Source: Candidatus Yanofskyibacteriota bacterium (GTDB taxonomy: Bacteria; Patescibacteria; Paceibacteria; 2-02-FULL-40-12; IGHO2-12-FULL-4). Taken from it: a stretch of 17,706 nt of DNA. Position numbers and translations under genes: made by a program. The notes beneath the pieces were generated by a model. That model saw only the letters and a list, made by a program, of their open reading frames with translations, ran no database searches and was not told the DNA's origin. The DNA lies in NCBI GenBank assembly GCA_016185525.1, contig JACPNK010000004.1:1-17706 (forward strand). Reading direction: 5' to 3'. Of the stretch, positions 1 through 8,182 are shown piece after piece; positions within the stretch are counted from its first letter, which is position 1; each line of letters begins with the position of its first letter.

Positions 1-141
1 TACAGAACTCAACGGCTTTTTCAAAGCCAGAAGGTGGGACGCGCGAAGCGCGTCCCACTGATTTCCCCCCATTTTTCCAAACGAATTCAGGATTTTTGGC
101 GCGCTGGCGCGCACCTGTTTTTCGCCGAGGAGGAGGTTCGA
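1..141. repeat. Left arm of a perfect 141-bp inverted repeat flanking the recombinase gene
   Basis: Positions 1-141 are the exact reverse complement of 1607-1747, with no mismatch or gap; position 142 no longer matches. The arm may continue to the left of the window. It contains three hairpins: GGCTTT/AAAGCC at 14-28, an 11-bp stem GTGGGACGCGC around a GAA loop at 34-58, and a GCGCG/CGCGC stem near 99-112. Read on the minus strand, the arm encodes the same residues as the recombinase C-terminus (for example WDALRASHLL). It is therefore an inverted copy of the 3' end of the recombinase gene, not an independent intergenic repeat. Confidence 0.95.
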
Positions 142-202
142 AATCAGAAGCAATTTTGACCGAATTTGCTTTGCCCGAAATACAAAAAGAATTTTTATTA
201 CT

Positions 203-1873
203 ATGAACAATAATATGGAAAATAAAAAATTCTTTTTGTATGCTCGCAAGTCCACTGATGTCGAGGATAAGCAAGTTTTGAGTATTGAGGCACAGCTTCA
301 AGAATTGCGAGACTATGCCAAGAGAGAAAATCTGAACATCGCCCTTGAGTTTGTAGAAAAGCAAAGTGCTAAAATTCCAGGTCGTCCGATTTTTAATGAA
401 ATGATGAAGCGTATCGAAAAGGGCGATGCAGATTCTATCCTCTCTTGGCATCCGGATCGTCTCGCAAGAAATAGTATTGACGGTGGAAAAATAATTTACC
501 TCCTCGACACAGGGAAACTTGCGAGTTTGAAGTTTCCAACCTTTTGGTGCGATTCCACCTCGCAAGGTAAATTTATGTTAAACATGGCTTTCGGTCAAAG
601 CAAATACTATGTGGATTCTCTTTCCGAAAATACCAAAAGAGGGCTTCGCCAAAAAGTTCGTAATGGAGATTATCCAACGCTTGCCCCCGTGGGATATATC
701 AACGACTCTCGCACAAAAACTGTTGTCGTTGATAAAAAGAAAGCCAAAGTTATCAGGCAAGCGTTTGAGTTCTATGTAAAAGGTGGCAATAGACTGGAAG
801 ATGTCTCAAACTTTTTGGCGAAGCACAATCTTTTTTCAAAAACCGGAAAGAGAATCCACAAATCCCGTGCGACTTCAATTCTCTCAAATCCATTTTACAC
901 TGGACTATTTCGATATGGTGGCGAGCTTCACGAAGGAAAGTACGAGCCAATCATTTCAAAGAAACTTTTTGATCAGGCGCAGGAAATGTTGAAACTCCGT
1001 GGTAAACCTGACAGGAAGCCCTTAAATGACCCTCAACCTTTCTGTGGCCTCATTTCCTGCGCCTCATGCGGAATGATGATAACTGGCGAATACAAGGTTA
1101 AGAAACAGCAGAATGGTAATGTCCACGAATATGTCTATTATCACTGCACCAAGAAAAACAAAATGGTGAAGTGTGAAGAACCTTGTATTCGTCAAGAAGA
1201 ATTAAATCGCCAGTTATCATCCCTAATCAAAAAAGTTTCTTTACCCAAAGACTGGGCGGTTGAACTCAATCGTCTTGCTCTGCAAGACCATGGAAAATCC
1301 GCCCAGTCTTTGACCGCTTGCGTGAAAGAGAAACAAGACAAGATTTCTTCTCTGTCGCAAAAGTTAGAGCGACTTCTTAATGGATATTTAGACCAAATAA
1401 TTGACCGAGAAGATTATCGTTTGCAAAAAGGAAAGTTGTTATCTGAAAAGAAGTCGCTCGAAGAAGAAATCTACAATCTTTCACACAAGCAGAATGATTG
1501 GCTCGAACCTTTCCAAAACTGGTTGGAAGTCGCACAAAATATAGACAAAATTGCTTATGATTCAGACCTTTTTGCGAAAAAGGTCTGTGCCAAAGAAATC
1601 TTTGGCTCGAACCTCCTCCTCGGCGAAAAACAGGTGCGCGCCAGCGCGCCAAAAATCCTGAATTCGTTTGGAAAAATGGGGGGAAATCAGTGGGACGCGC
1701 TTCGCGCGTCCCACCTTCTGGCTTTGAAAAAGCCGTTGAGTTCTGTATGCTTGGAATCGGACCAAGAACCTCTGTCTTATCAGGACAGCGTTCTACCATT
1801 GAACTACACGCGCGTCAAGATGTGTTTATTAAACTGTTTACAAATTATAAAAAGTTTGATACAATCATGCTAG
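203..1873 (+). CDS. Large serine recombinase (resolvase/integrase)
   Basis: Large serine recombinases cut and rejoin DNA at two short att sites through a covalent 5'-phosphoserine link. The N-terminal resolvase domain shows YARKST with likely catalytic Ser17, then DRLARN near residue 90. A 'Recombinase' DNA-binding domain follows (about 145-265, RGLRQKVRNGDYPTLAPVGY, then SNPFYTGLFRYGGE). Next come a zinc-ribbon domain with a CxxC pair (SCASCG) and further Cys near 310-330, then a coiled coil. The length of 556 aa is usual for the family. Met5 is an equally good start (MENKKFFLYARKST); no strong ribosome binding site is seen, and TTGACC at 156-161 is only a weak -35 candidate. From about residue 469 the gene runs through the right inverted-repeat arm, and its last 42 codons run antisense through a tRNA-like gene into flanking DNA. 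The natural C-terminus is therefore uncertain. Confidence 0.93.
   Translation: MNNNMENKKFFLYARKSTDVEDKQVLSIEAQLQELRDYAKRENLNIALEFVEKQSAKIPGRPIFNEMMKRIEKGDADSILSWHPDRLARNSIDGGKIIYLLDTGKLASLKFPTFWCDSTSQGKFMLNMAFGQSKYYVDSLSENTKRGLRQKVRNGDYPTLAPVGYINDSRTKTVVVDKKKAKVIRQAFEFYVKGGNRLEDVSNFLAKHNLFSKTGKRIHKSRATSILSNPFYTGLFRYGGELHEGKYEPIISKKLFDQAQEMLKLRGKPDRKPLNDPQPFCGLISCASCGMMITGEYKVKKQQNGNVHEYVYYHCTKKNKMVKCEEPCIRQEELNRQLSSLIKKVSLPKDWAVELNRLALQDHGKSAQSLTACVKEKQDKISSLSQKLERLLNGYLDQIIDREDYRLQKGKLLSEKKSLEEEIYNLSHKQNDWLEPFQNWLEVAQNIDKIAYDSDLFAKKVCAKEIFGSNLLLGEKQVRASAPKILNSFGKMGGNQWDALRASHLLALKKPLSSVCLESDQEPLSYQDSVLPLNYTRVKMCLLNCLQIIKSLIQSC
1607..1747. repeat. Right arm of the 141-bp inverted repeat, inside the recombinase gene
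   Basis: Exact reverse complement of 1-141. Here it is in frame with the recombinase and encodes its C-terminal region (SNLLLGEKQVRASAP, then WDALRASHLLALKKP). Its last five bases (1743-1747) take the place of part of the acceptor 3' strand of the adjacent minus-strand tRNA-like gene, which suggests that the outer repeat edge marks the edge of an inserted or rearranged segment. Confidence 0.95.
1743..1813 (-). tRNA. tRNA-Ile(GAU)-like gene with a disrupted acceptor 3' strand
   Basis: On the minus strand the sequence folds as a tRNA: acceptor 5' strand GCGCGTG, TA at positions 8-9, D-stem GTTC/GAAC with loop AATGGTA, anticodon stem CTGTC/GACAG with loop CTGATAA (anticodon GAU, Ile), a five-base variable loop, and T-stem CTTGG/CCAAG with loop TCCGATT. 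The acceptor 3' strand should be close to CACGCGC but reads CATACAG, so only three Watson-Crick pairs and one G-U form. The mismatched bases lie in the right inverted-repeat arm. No CCA is encoded. A TATAAT at 1844-1849 on the minus strand is a plausible -10 box. It is probably a tRNA gene whose 3' end was replaced by the recombinase element; whether it still works is doubtful. Confidence 0.6.
1837..1865 (+). promoter_or_regulatory. Sigma70-type promoter for the UDG-like gene
   Basis: TTTACA (1837-1842), a 17-bp spacer and TACAAT (1860-1865). The predicted transcription start lies about 10 bases before the ATG at 1881, which gives a very short leader without a Shine-Dalgarno sequence. The promoter lies within the last codons of the recombinase reading frame, supporting the idea that this tail is not ancestral coding sequence. 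Confidence 0.6.
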
Positions 1874-1880
1874 CTAAAAA

Positions 1881-2423
1881 ATGGATAAAAATCAACAGTT
1901 AACAGAACTAAATAAGCGCATAAGCGCGAAATTCAAATCAAGAACCCTTCTTTTTGGCAAGGGAAATTTTGGTTCGCAAATTATGCTTGTCAGTGAATAT
2001 CCAAACGAAGAAGAGATAAAAAAAGAAAAGCATCTGGCCGGAAATCACGGAAAGATAGTTGACCTTCTGCTTAAAAATTTAAATCTCACAAGGAGAAACC
2101 TTTACATCACTCACGCGGTCAAAGCCTCTCAAGATAACAATGAGTTGCCCCACCCCAAAGAAATCAAACAGTTCTCGCAATTCCTTAGGGAAGAAATCAA
2201 GATATTAGAACCCAAGCTGATTATAGCTCTTGGCGGTGTCGCCTTAAGAGGCTTAAATGTAAAACTTCCACTCTTCAATATCCGAGGCAAACTGATAAGA
2301 TTCGGGACTAATTCTCTCTTTGCCACTCACCACCCGTCAACCACAACCAAAGACCCCCTGCTCCAGATGGAGATGGAGAAAGACTTTAAACAACTTGTAG
2401 AAGTAATAAAAAACCTCGCCTAA
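1881..2423 (+). CDS. Uracil-DNA glycosylase superfamily protein lacking Fe-S cysteines
   Basis: Family 4/5-type uracil-DNA glycosylases remove uracil from DNA to start base-excision repair. At 180 aa this protein follows that fold: VSEYPNEEE (about 37-45) stands where the family has its GExPG active-site motif. LAGNHGKIVDLLLKNLNLTRRNLYITHAVKAS matches the stretch with the conserved 'VKC', EPKLIIALGGVALRGL the central strand, and ATHHPSTTT (about 149-157) the HPS uracil-binding motif near the C-terminus. The protein has no cysteine at all, so the 4Fe-4S cluster of classical family 4 enzymes cannot form. The catalytic loop also departs from consensus (EYPN), so substrate and activity are uncertain. 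It is preceded by its own promoter and ends in a bidirectional terminator. Confidence 0.8.
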   Translation: MDKNQQLTELNKRISAKFKSRTLLFGKGNFGSQIMLVSEYPNEEEIKKEKHLAGNHGKIVDLLLKNLNLTRRNLYITHAVKASQDNNELPHPKEIKQFSQFLREEIKILEPKLIIALGGVALRGLNVKLPLFNIRGKLIRFGTNSLFATHHPSTTTKDPLLQMEMEKDFKQLVEVIKNLA

Positions 2424-2437
2424 AGGCGAGGTTTTTT
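2408..2437. terminator. Bidirectional intrinsic terminator
   Basis: AAAAAACCTCGCC, loop TAAA, GGCGAGGTTTTTT: a perfect 13-bp stem with A/T tracts on both sides, so it can act on either strand. It contains the stop codon of the UDG-like gene (2421-2423) and touches the stop of the convergent membrane-protein gene (2436-2438). Confidence 0.92.
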
Positions 2438-3275
2438 ATTTGACACTCAAAATACTTTGCACCAAAGAAACAAACCCCTTGCCTATCAAAAGCACAGCCA
2501 GACCGATAGCCGCATATTTTAATCCGTTGGTTGCTTTTTGCACCACCGCCGGCCGATCAGCGGAAACTAGGTATAAAATGCCGGAGTAGATAATAATTAT
2601 CACGGCCACCGGCACACCCAGTTGAAAAATAAAGTTAGCAAGAATAGCTAATAGGTCTATAATATTGTCCGCTTTGCCGGCCAAAGGGTTGTCAATCTTA
2701 AATTTAAAAATATCAACATTCAGATTAAAACTGCTTGACCCCGGATTCCAAAAAGCATTGGGCGGTACTGACTCCTCTGCCGTACTTTTACATTGGCCCG
2801 GAGCCATTCCGACACCTACTGGCACCGAGGCACTGGTTATTTCAAAGTTAGCATTATTTGAGTCATGCCCTTTAAGTTTAAAATAAAAACAAACTGTCTG
2901 GCCGTTTTCATAACCTAGACTGGCTGGTGTTGCTTTCTCGCTTCTGGTTTCCACCCAAGCATCATTGCCAAATAAAGCGGTATTGTGATTCACAAACTGG
3001 TCTTTCGTCCCAACTTGTTTGTTATCGCCATGCAAGAAAATAACTTGGGCGTTTGTCGTACACTTAGTCGTGCTTGAGGTTTGTGCGATTCTTGCTTCCA
3101 GATTAACTTCTTGACTAGCTGATTGTACCTGTCTTGGATTTGCGCTTAAAACCAGACTGTACTCGCATCTGTACTCAGCCGCCGATGTTATTTCAGGATA
3201 AAAAATAGTCATCAGTCCAACCAAAAGAAAGACTAGGGTCAGGCTGTATTCTTTTCTTTTGATATCTTTATTCAT
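2436..3275 (-). CDS. Secreted/membrane protein with a VirB2/TrbC-like two-helix C-terminus
   Basis: The 279-aa product has a hydrophobic signal segment at about 11-32 followed by SAAEYRC. An extracytoplasmic domain of about 160 residues with several cysteines comes next (C37, C72, C129, C162). The C-terminal region has NPLAGKADNIIDLLAILANFIFQLG, a long hydrophobic helix (about 205-238), a short polar turn (SADRPAVVQKATNG) and a second hydrophobic helix (about 251-275). That layout is typical of TrbC/VirB2-like pilins of type IV secretion systems and of similar CPR membrane proteins. The added N-terminal domain is unusual for a true pilin. The ATG overlaps the stop of the giant upstream gene by 8 bases (ATGAATAA), so translation is probably coupled. 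A role at the cell surface with the giant protein is inference. Confidence 0.72.
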   Translation of the reverse strand: MNKDIKRKEYSLTLVFLLVGLMTIFYPEITSAAEYRCEYSLVLSANPRQVQSASQEVNLEARIAQTSSTTKCTTNAQVIFLHGDNKQVGTKDQFVNHNTALFGNDAWVETRSEKATPASLGYENGQTVCFYFKLKGHDSNNANFEITSASVPVGVGMAPGQCKSTAEESVPPNAFWNPGSSSFNLNVDIFKFKIDNPLAGKADNIIDLLAILANFIFQLGVPVAVIIIIYSGILYLVSADRPAVVQKATNGLKYAAIGLAVLLIGKGFVSLVQSILSVK

Positions 3276-6200
3276 CCCCCAATTTTAAGTATCCCCAAAA
3301 AGGTTTGAGAATCTGCCCCAACATCCCACCGTTGAGAAAACCGCTTTGGACAGTTGAATATTCAAAATAACCGTTCTGACAGTAAATAGTTTCACTTCCA
3401 AATCTTCCTGAAGCACAACCGGTTGTCGGAGACCAATAACCTTGCTCGTAGGCATCTTCAGACTGATAGACTCTGCCGTTTACAGAAATGTAATCAACAA
3501 TCAAATTCCTGTCTTGGATGCCGTCAAAATAGTCATTAAGAAAATGGACCGAAAGATTAGTCAAGCCAATGTTGTTACCGCTTGTGTAGGTGTAATCTCT
3601 ATAACCTCCGGTTACGGTCCATCTTTGCAAAGCAGTACTGCCTTGCCGTAATTCCATGATTGGATACTGGCCTGCGGCCGAAGTGCCTCTGGCTCGGACC
3701 GTAATGTTGGTAGAAACATTTGGTTGAGATGCTGGAGAAGGGCTACTCCTAATGTCGGCATAGGCAGACTCTAACCCGGCACTATTGATTATAGTAGCAG
3801 GGACTTGGCTCAAGTCCGTAATCTCGTGGTTGTTCTGTATAGTGTTTGGACCCGGTTCGCCACCGGCATAGGCACCCTCACCGGGATTATAATAAAAATA
3901 TACGTCCGTATCATAACGATTCTGCCAATAGTTATTGCGAATTGTGTGCTCCCCGCCTTGTGCACCGCCCTTAAATATCGCGCTCCTTTTATTGTCAAAC
4001 AGCACATTGCCGTCTACAGTAATCCCCCGCGAACGGTTATCAAGATACATTGCCGCACTGTCGTTGGGCTGGCCGTGAATAAAGTTTCCGGAATACACAT
4101 TCCCCGGTTGAGCTGACAGTGAATACACTCCACCGCCATCCGTGAGCACATTCACATGGTCATAAATCAAATTTTGCTGAATCTTGTTGTCTCGCGCCAC
4201 ACTCGGATCGGAGCCGCCCCAGCCCCAGCCGATGGAAACGGCAGTGTAAGGCAGATCATGAAGTTCATTGTGCGCAACCGTTGTATTCTGCGTATAGCCG
4301 ACCCACAACCCCACCCCGCCCCAATACTCAGCCGCAACATCATAAATATAGTTATTCGTGATCCGGTTGTTTTTGACAATAATCCGCTGGTCTGTAGTCT
4401 GCGGGTCGGAGATCTCACCAAGCATAAGACCGCTACCCGAGATGTCATAAAACTGATTGCCGGAGATCACATTGTTCTGGCTTCCGGAACCGAAATTTAA
4501 ACCACCGGCCCCGAGATGATTGAATATATTTCTTTCAAAAACAATGCTGTTGGCATTTTTGAAATCAACATTGGCCGAAATTTTTGTTAAAGGCGTAACG
4601 TTTATACCGCCAACTCCAACCAAATGAAAGTTGGCTTGCACCTCAGCAAAACCATTTGCGTCATTTGGACGCGCCCAACCGGCATAAGAAAAGGTAATGC
4701 CCTCAAAACGCAGGTTTCGCAACGGTTGATCTAGTGTTCCTTGTCCGGCAACCAGAGTTTCCAAAACCGGCAATACAACCTGCGCGCTTGTTATATTTTC
4801 GCCCGCGCGCGGTTTGTAGTAAAGCCAACCAGTCGCACGGTTTAGATACCATTCTCCTGGCTGATCAAGAAGCTCATAAGCATTTTCAATCCAAGACACC
4901 TCATCCATGGTATAACCAGTATGGCTTTGGGCGTTATCCCAACAGAGCTGTTTAACTCTCATACTACCACCCAAGATGCTCTGCACGCCACAACGGAAGA
5001 GCTTCCACTGGGCTTTTGACACCAACTCTATATCTTGAATGTTGCCCCAGTTCTGCATACTCATATCACTGGTAGTAAAACCGGTTGAAGTTTTTGCGCC
5101 GCCGGGAAGCGCGCCTTCACTGCGCGCTCTCGTTGCGCGTATTCCATTTACATACAACTGACGGGCTTGCAAACCGGCGCCAATACTGGCTCTCCATTTG
5201 TCGCCATCTTGAACCCACCCAGTAACCACGCGGCCTCCGCTCACAACCGGCTTCTCACCCGGATAATTTTTGTAAATAATATTACGGCCGTTAGTGCCGG
5301 AGTCATTTTGATTAAAAACCAAAGTCTGGCTCAATTCATAAGTCCCGCCCCGCAGATAAACAGTAATATCTTGCGCCATGTTGGTATTATTGGCGCGAAC
5401 CACATCTCGCGCCTTTTCAATAGTACGAAACGGAGCACTTCCAGAAGTTCCGGCATTTGCATCATTACCGGACGGCGAAACATAATAGGTTAAGTTGCTT
5501 GGTAAAGTAGTTGTGGTAGTTGTAAGTGATATGAAGGTTGTAGGCATAGAAACACTTAATATTCGAGCGTTACTCATTCCTACATAAATTATGCCATCTA
5601 AAATCCGAAAGCTAGAAGGTTTATTTGGGCTAGTTACCGTTGTGATCGCACCAACAGCTTCCCAATTACTCAAATCTGCTGTTCTAAGTAAAGCATAACC
5701 TCCATTGCCCACTGCTAAAACATAAAGATAACCATTGTAATTTTGAAAGTCAGTAACAGTATCATACCGTCTAGAGAATGGCAAGAGCGGTTCACTCACA
5801 TGACTTCCGTCAAACGCAAGCATCTTATTATAAGCAGTAATGTATACCATTTTACCGGCAAACTCTAATGGACGACTACCAGAAGAGTCTGAAGATCCGT
5901 ATGATGGAAGTAGATTGGGGCCTTCGGTCCAGACCTTAGTGACTGGGTCAAAAACCCTAGATTTGCTATAAAAGCCGCTTTGCGTATAGAGTTTACCATT
6001 TAATGTACCGCCGAAGTATAATCTATTCCATCCCTGACTCTCCACTGTGCCTGGTAGATATAGATTAGCAGAATTTTCTTTTGGATCCCAAGTCTTACCA
6101 CCATCAGGGCTATGAATAGCAGCCCCATCATCGGGGTCAACCGACCCAAACAACCAAATACCTTGACCATCAAGAGAAGCTATATCAAACACATGCGCGA

Positions 6201-8178
6201 ACCTCGAAGTTGTATTATTGCCTCCTACCCAAGCGCTACCACCAAGTTTCCTATAAGCATACTCTACATCACCGCCTATTGTCACTGAATTACCTCCACC
6301 ACCCGGATCAATAGCAACCGCATAAAGACGGTCACCGACATTCATGTAGCGGGCTATTTGTTCAGTTCGCATTACATATTCTACTCTCGAATTTTTAGTT
6401 AATGGATTATAGGAACGGATCGCTATGGGTCCGGTGTTGGCGCCGTAATCTCCGTAACCCGAAAAGATCTTACCATCAAAATCGTGTAATGTACCAATAA
6501 TCCTTCCGTCCGCAGTGGGCTGTGCAGCGGCTTCTGGGTGAGTGAATAGTAGTTGCAACGACAACAATGGTACTGACGGGGACGGCGCCGCGCCGAAAGT
6601 CGGATATTCAAAAAACGAATCGTCGCAATATAAAGTCGTGGTCTGCAGATAACCAGTGTTGCAGTCCGAAACATAGACCGTGGGGCTATTCGAAAGATAA
6701 ACCGTACCATTCACTGTGATTGAATCAACTGTCAAATTGCGATCCTCGCCATTGCTCCATAAATCATTTGTAAATACTACCTGCAAATTCTGCGCAGCAA
6801 GGGCGGTTTGGGATGTATAAGTATAGTCCGCGCGATCCTCCTTGACCGTCCAAGTACCCAAAATGTTGCTCCCCTGCCACAACTGCATGATCGGATACTG
6901 CCCCGCTGAACGAGTACCCCGCGCGCGGATGGTGATTGTAGTTGTCTGTGGTGGAATAAAAACCGTCGGTGTCGTAGTTGGAGGAAAAGTAATAGTGGTT
7001 GTGGTCGACGGTAAGGTAGTCGTGACAGAACCAACATCCAACTTAATAGAAAAATCCATTGTGCCGCTACTGCTGACAGTAATGGTTTTAACTTGTTCTA
7101 GTGAATCTTTCTCGTAACGCGCTACGATAGCCGGTATGGTTGGCGGCAGACCGTTTTGACCTTGAATTGTAATGGTACGGTTGCCGTTGCTTACAGTTAT
7201 GTCTCCTCCAGTATTGTTTCTTAGGAAGTTAATAAATTCGCCAGTGAAGACAACTTCGCCGTTGCCATTTGTTTCGCCGATCTTAAGGTTGGAACCCTCC
7301 GCTCTGCCTAGGTTGAATTTGAGCTGTATAAATTTAAACAAGCCAAAAACAGGGTCAAAGATACTGGCCAGAGTGGATTTTGCGGCTGAACCGATAGTGC
7401 GATTGTTGTCATAAATCTGGACTCCGTTGACGGGGTTACTGTTAGTGTCTGTTACCCGGCCGACGAGAATAATAGGTATGGAAGGTAATGTGGTGGTCGT
7501 AGTTGGAGAAAGAGTGGTAGTTGTAGCAGGCGCTTGAGTGGTCGTGGTGGTCGGCGGCAAAGTTGTCGTCGGCGCTATTAGTAAAGTCGTAGTTGTAACT
7601 GGTAATTGGGTTATCGTCGCAACAAAAGTCGTTGTTGTGGTCGTTGTTGAAGTTTGATTTGGACACAAAGAACCAATAGGGAAAAGACAGTAGCCCCACA
7701 AAGACTGCCGACAGAATGACTGCGGTATGCATTGAAGCACCCTGCCTGAATCTGCGGGTAAAGATGTCGTAGTCGCAACAACTGTGGTTGTGGTCGAAGA
7801 GGTTGGCGCCACGGTTGTTGACGCAACGGGCAAAGAAGTTGTGGTTGCCGGCGAAATAAAAGAAGTCGTCGTGAAACTAGGTATTGGAGTGGCAGCTGGT
7901 GACTGGCAAATTGAACCAAGGGGCTGGGCACAGTAACTTGTAAATCCTTGTCTGACTATTTTTTTGCAGAATGATTCCGGCACACAATTGGACGATTCGT
8001 TGTTCTTGGCAAAAATCAAACTTAAATCAATAGTAACCTTCTGAAATTCTTTAATAACTTTGCCAAAAAACCCGGTTGCTCCCGATAAAAAACTTGCTTG
8101 GGCAGAGCCAGCGCTAAAAAACAAAATGCCAATGAAAACAATCAGAATAAAAACTGGTTTTATTTTTTTATTGCTCAC
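3268..8178 (-). CDS. Giant secreted protein: Cys repeats, Thr-rich linkers, two CBM60-like modules, propeller-like region, beta-helix
   Basis: The 1636-aa product has a signal peptide (hydrophobic about 6-28, ending AQA). It carries two similar Cys motifs (about 65-91, CVPESFC...GSIC; about 150-172, CIPQSFC...GSLC), separated and followed by Thr/Pro-rich linkers (about 100-235). An Ig/carboxypeptidase-regulatory-like stretch follows (VGRVTDTNSNPVNGVQIYDN). A first module at about 413-525 (TITIRARGTRSAGQYPIM) resembles calcium-dependent xylan-binding CBM60/CBM36. About 550-880 has propeller-like repeats (HSPDGGKTWD). About 897-1480 is a right-handed parallel beta-helix of the pectate-lyase type (YYVSPSGNDANAGTSG, many asparagine-rich turns). 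A second CBM60-like module lies near the C-terminus (ITVRARGTSAAGQYPIM). The start is GTG, four bases after the transketolase stop. It is probably a surface glycan-binding or glycan-cleaving adhesin; no catalytic residues could be assigned. Confidence 0.85.
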   Translation of the reverse strand: MSNKKIKPVFILIVFIGILFFSAGSAQASFLSGATGFFGKVIKEFQKVTIDLSLIFAKNNESSNCVPESFCKKIVRQGFTSYCAQPLGSICQSPAATPIPSFTTTSFISPATTTSLPVASTTVAPTSSTTTTVVATTTSLPADSGRVLQCIPQSFCRQSLWGYCLFPIGSLCPNQTSTTTTTTTFVATITQLPVTTTTLLIAPTTTLPPTTTTTQAPATTTTLSPTTTTTLPSIPIILVGRVTDTNSNPVNGVQIYDNNRTIGSAAKSTLASIFDPVFGLFKFIQLKFNLGRAEGSNLKIGETNGNGEVVFTGEFINFLRNNTGGDITVSNGNRTITIQGQNGLPPTIPAIVARYEKDSLEQVKTITVSSSGTMDFSIKLDVGSVTTTLPSTTTTITFPPTTTPTVFIPPQTTTITIRARGTRSAGQYPIMQLWQGSNILGTWTVKEDRADYTYTSQTALAAQNLQVVFTNDLWSNGEDRNLTVDSITVNGTVYLSNSPTVYVSDCNTGYLQTTTLYCDDSFFEYPTFGAAPSPSVPLLSLQLLFTHPEAAAQPTADGRIIGTLHDFDGKIFSGYGDYGANTGPIAIRSYNPLTKNSRVEYVMRTEQIARYMNVGDRLYAVAIDPGGGGNSVTIGGDVEYAYRKLGGSAWVGGNNTTSRFAHVFDIASLDGQGIWLFGSVDPDDGAAIHSPDGGKTWDPKENSANLYLPGTVESQGWNRLYFGGTLNGKLYTQSGFYSKSRVFDPVTKVWTEGPNLLPSYGSSDSSGSRPLEFAGKMVYITAYNKMLAFDGSHVSEPLLPFSRRYDTVTDFQNYNGYLYVLAVGNGGYALLRTADLSNWEAVGAITTVTSPNKPSSFRILDGIIYVGMSNARILSVSMPTTFISLTTTTTTLPSNLTYYVSPSGNDANAGTSGSAPFRTIEKARDVVRANNTNMAQDITVYLRGGTYELSQTLVFNQNDSGTNGRNIIYKNYPGEKPVVSGGRVVTGWVQDGDKWRASIGAGLQARQLYVNGIRATRARSEGALPGGAKTSTGFTTSDMSMQNWGNIQDIELVSKAQWKLFRCGVQSILGGSMRVKQLCWDNAQSHTGYTMDEVSWIENAYELLDQPGEWYLNRATGWLYYKPRAGENITSAQVVLPVLETLVAGQGTLDQPLRNLRFEGITFSYAGWARPNDANGFAEVQANFHLVGVGGINVTPLTKISANVDFKNANSIVFERNIFNHLGAGGLNFGSGSQNNVISGNQFYDISGSGLMLGEISDPQTTDQRIIVKNNRITNNYIYDVAAEYWGGVGLWVGYTQNTTVAHNELHDLPYTAVSIGWGWGGSDPSVARDNKIQQNLIYDHVNVLTDGGGVYSLSAQPGNVYSGNFIHGQPNDSAAMYLDNRSRGITVDGNVLFDNKRSAIFKGGAQGGEHTIRNNYWQNRYDTDVYFYYNPGEGAYAGGEPGPNTIQNNHEITDLSQVPATIINSAGLESAYADIRSSPSPASQPNVSTNITVRARGTSAAGQYPIMELRQGSTALQRWTVTGGYRDYTYTSGNNIGLTNLSVHFLNDYFDGIQDRNLIVDYISVNGRVYQSEDAYEQGYWSPTTGCASGRFGSETIYCQNGYFEYSTVQSGFLNGGMLGQILKPFWGYLKLGDE

Positions 8179-8182
8179 AAAA

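Noticed and set aside
1377..1799. 140-codon minus-strand open frame opposite the recombinase 3' end
   Set aside because: It mirrors recombinase coding sequence and inverted-repeat hairpins, has no family motif, and the plus-strand protein is clearly a recombinase.
3805..5493. Several plus-strand frames opposite the giant gene
   Set aside because: They are shadows of a long, clearly folded beta-helix coding region and lack start signals or motifs.
6777..7931. Tandem ACC/GTT-rich tracts considered as a CRISPR or minisatellite array
   Set aside because: They encode the Thr-rich linkers of the secreted protein and have no regular repeat-spacer spacing.
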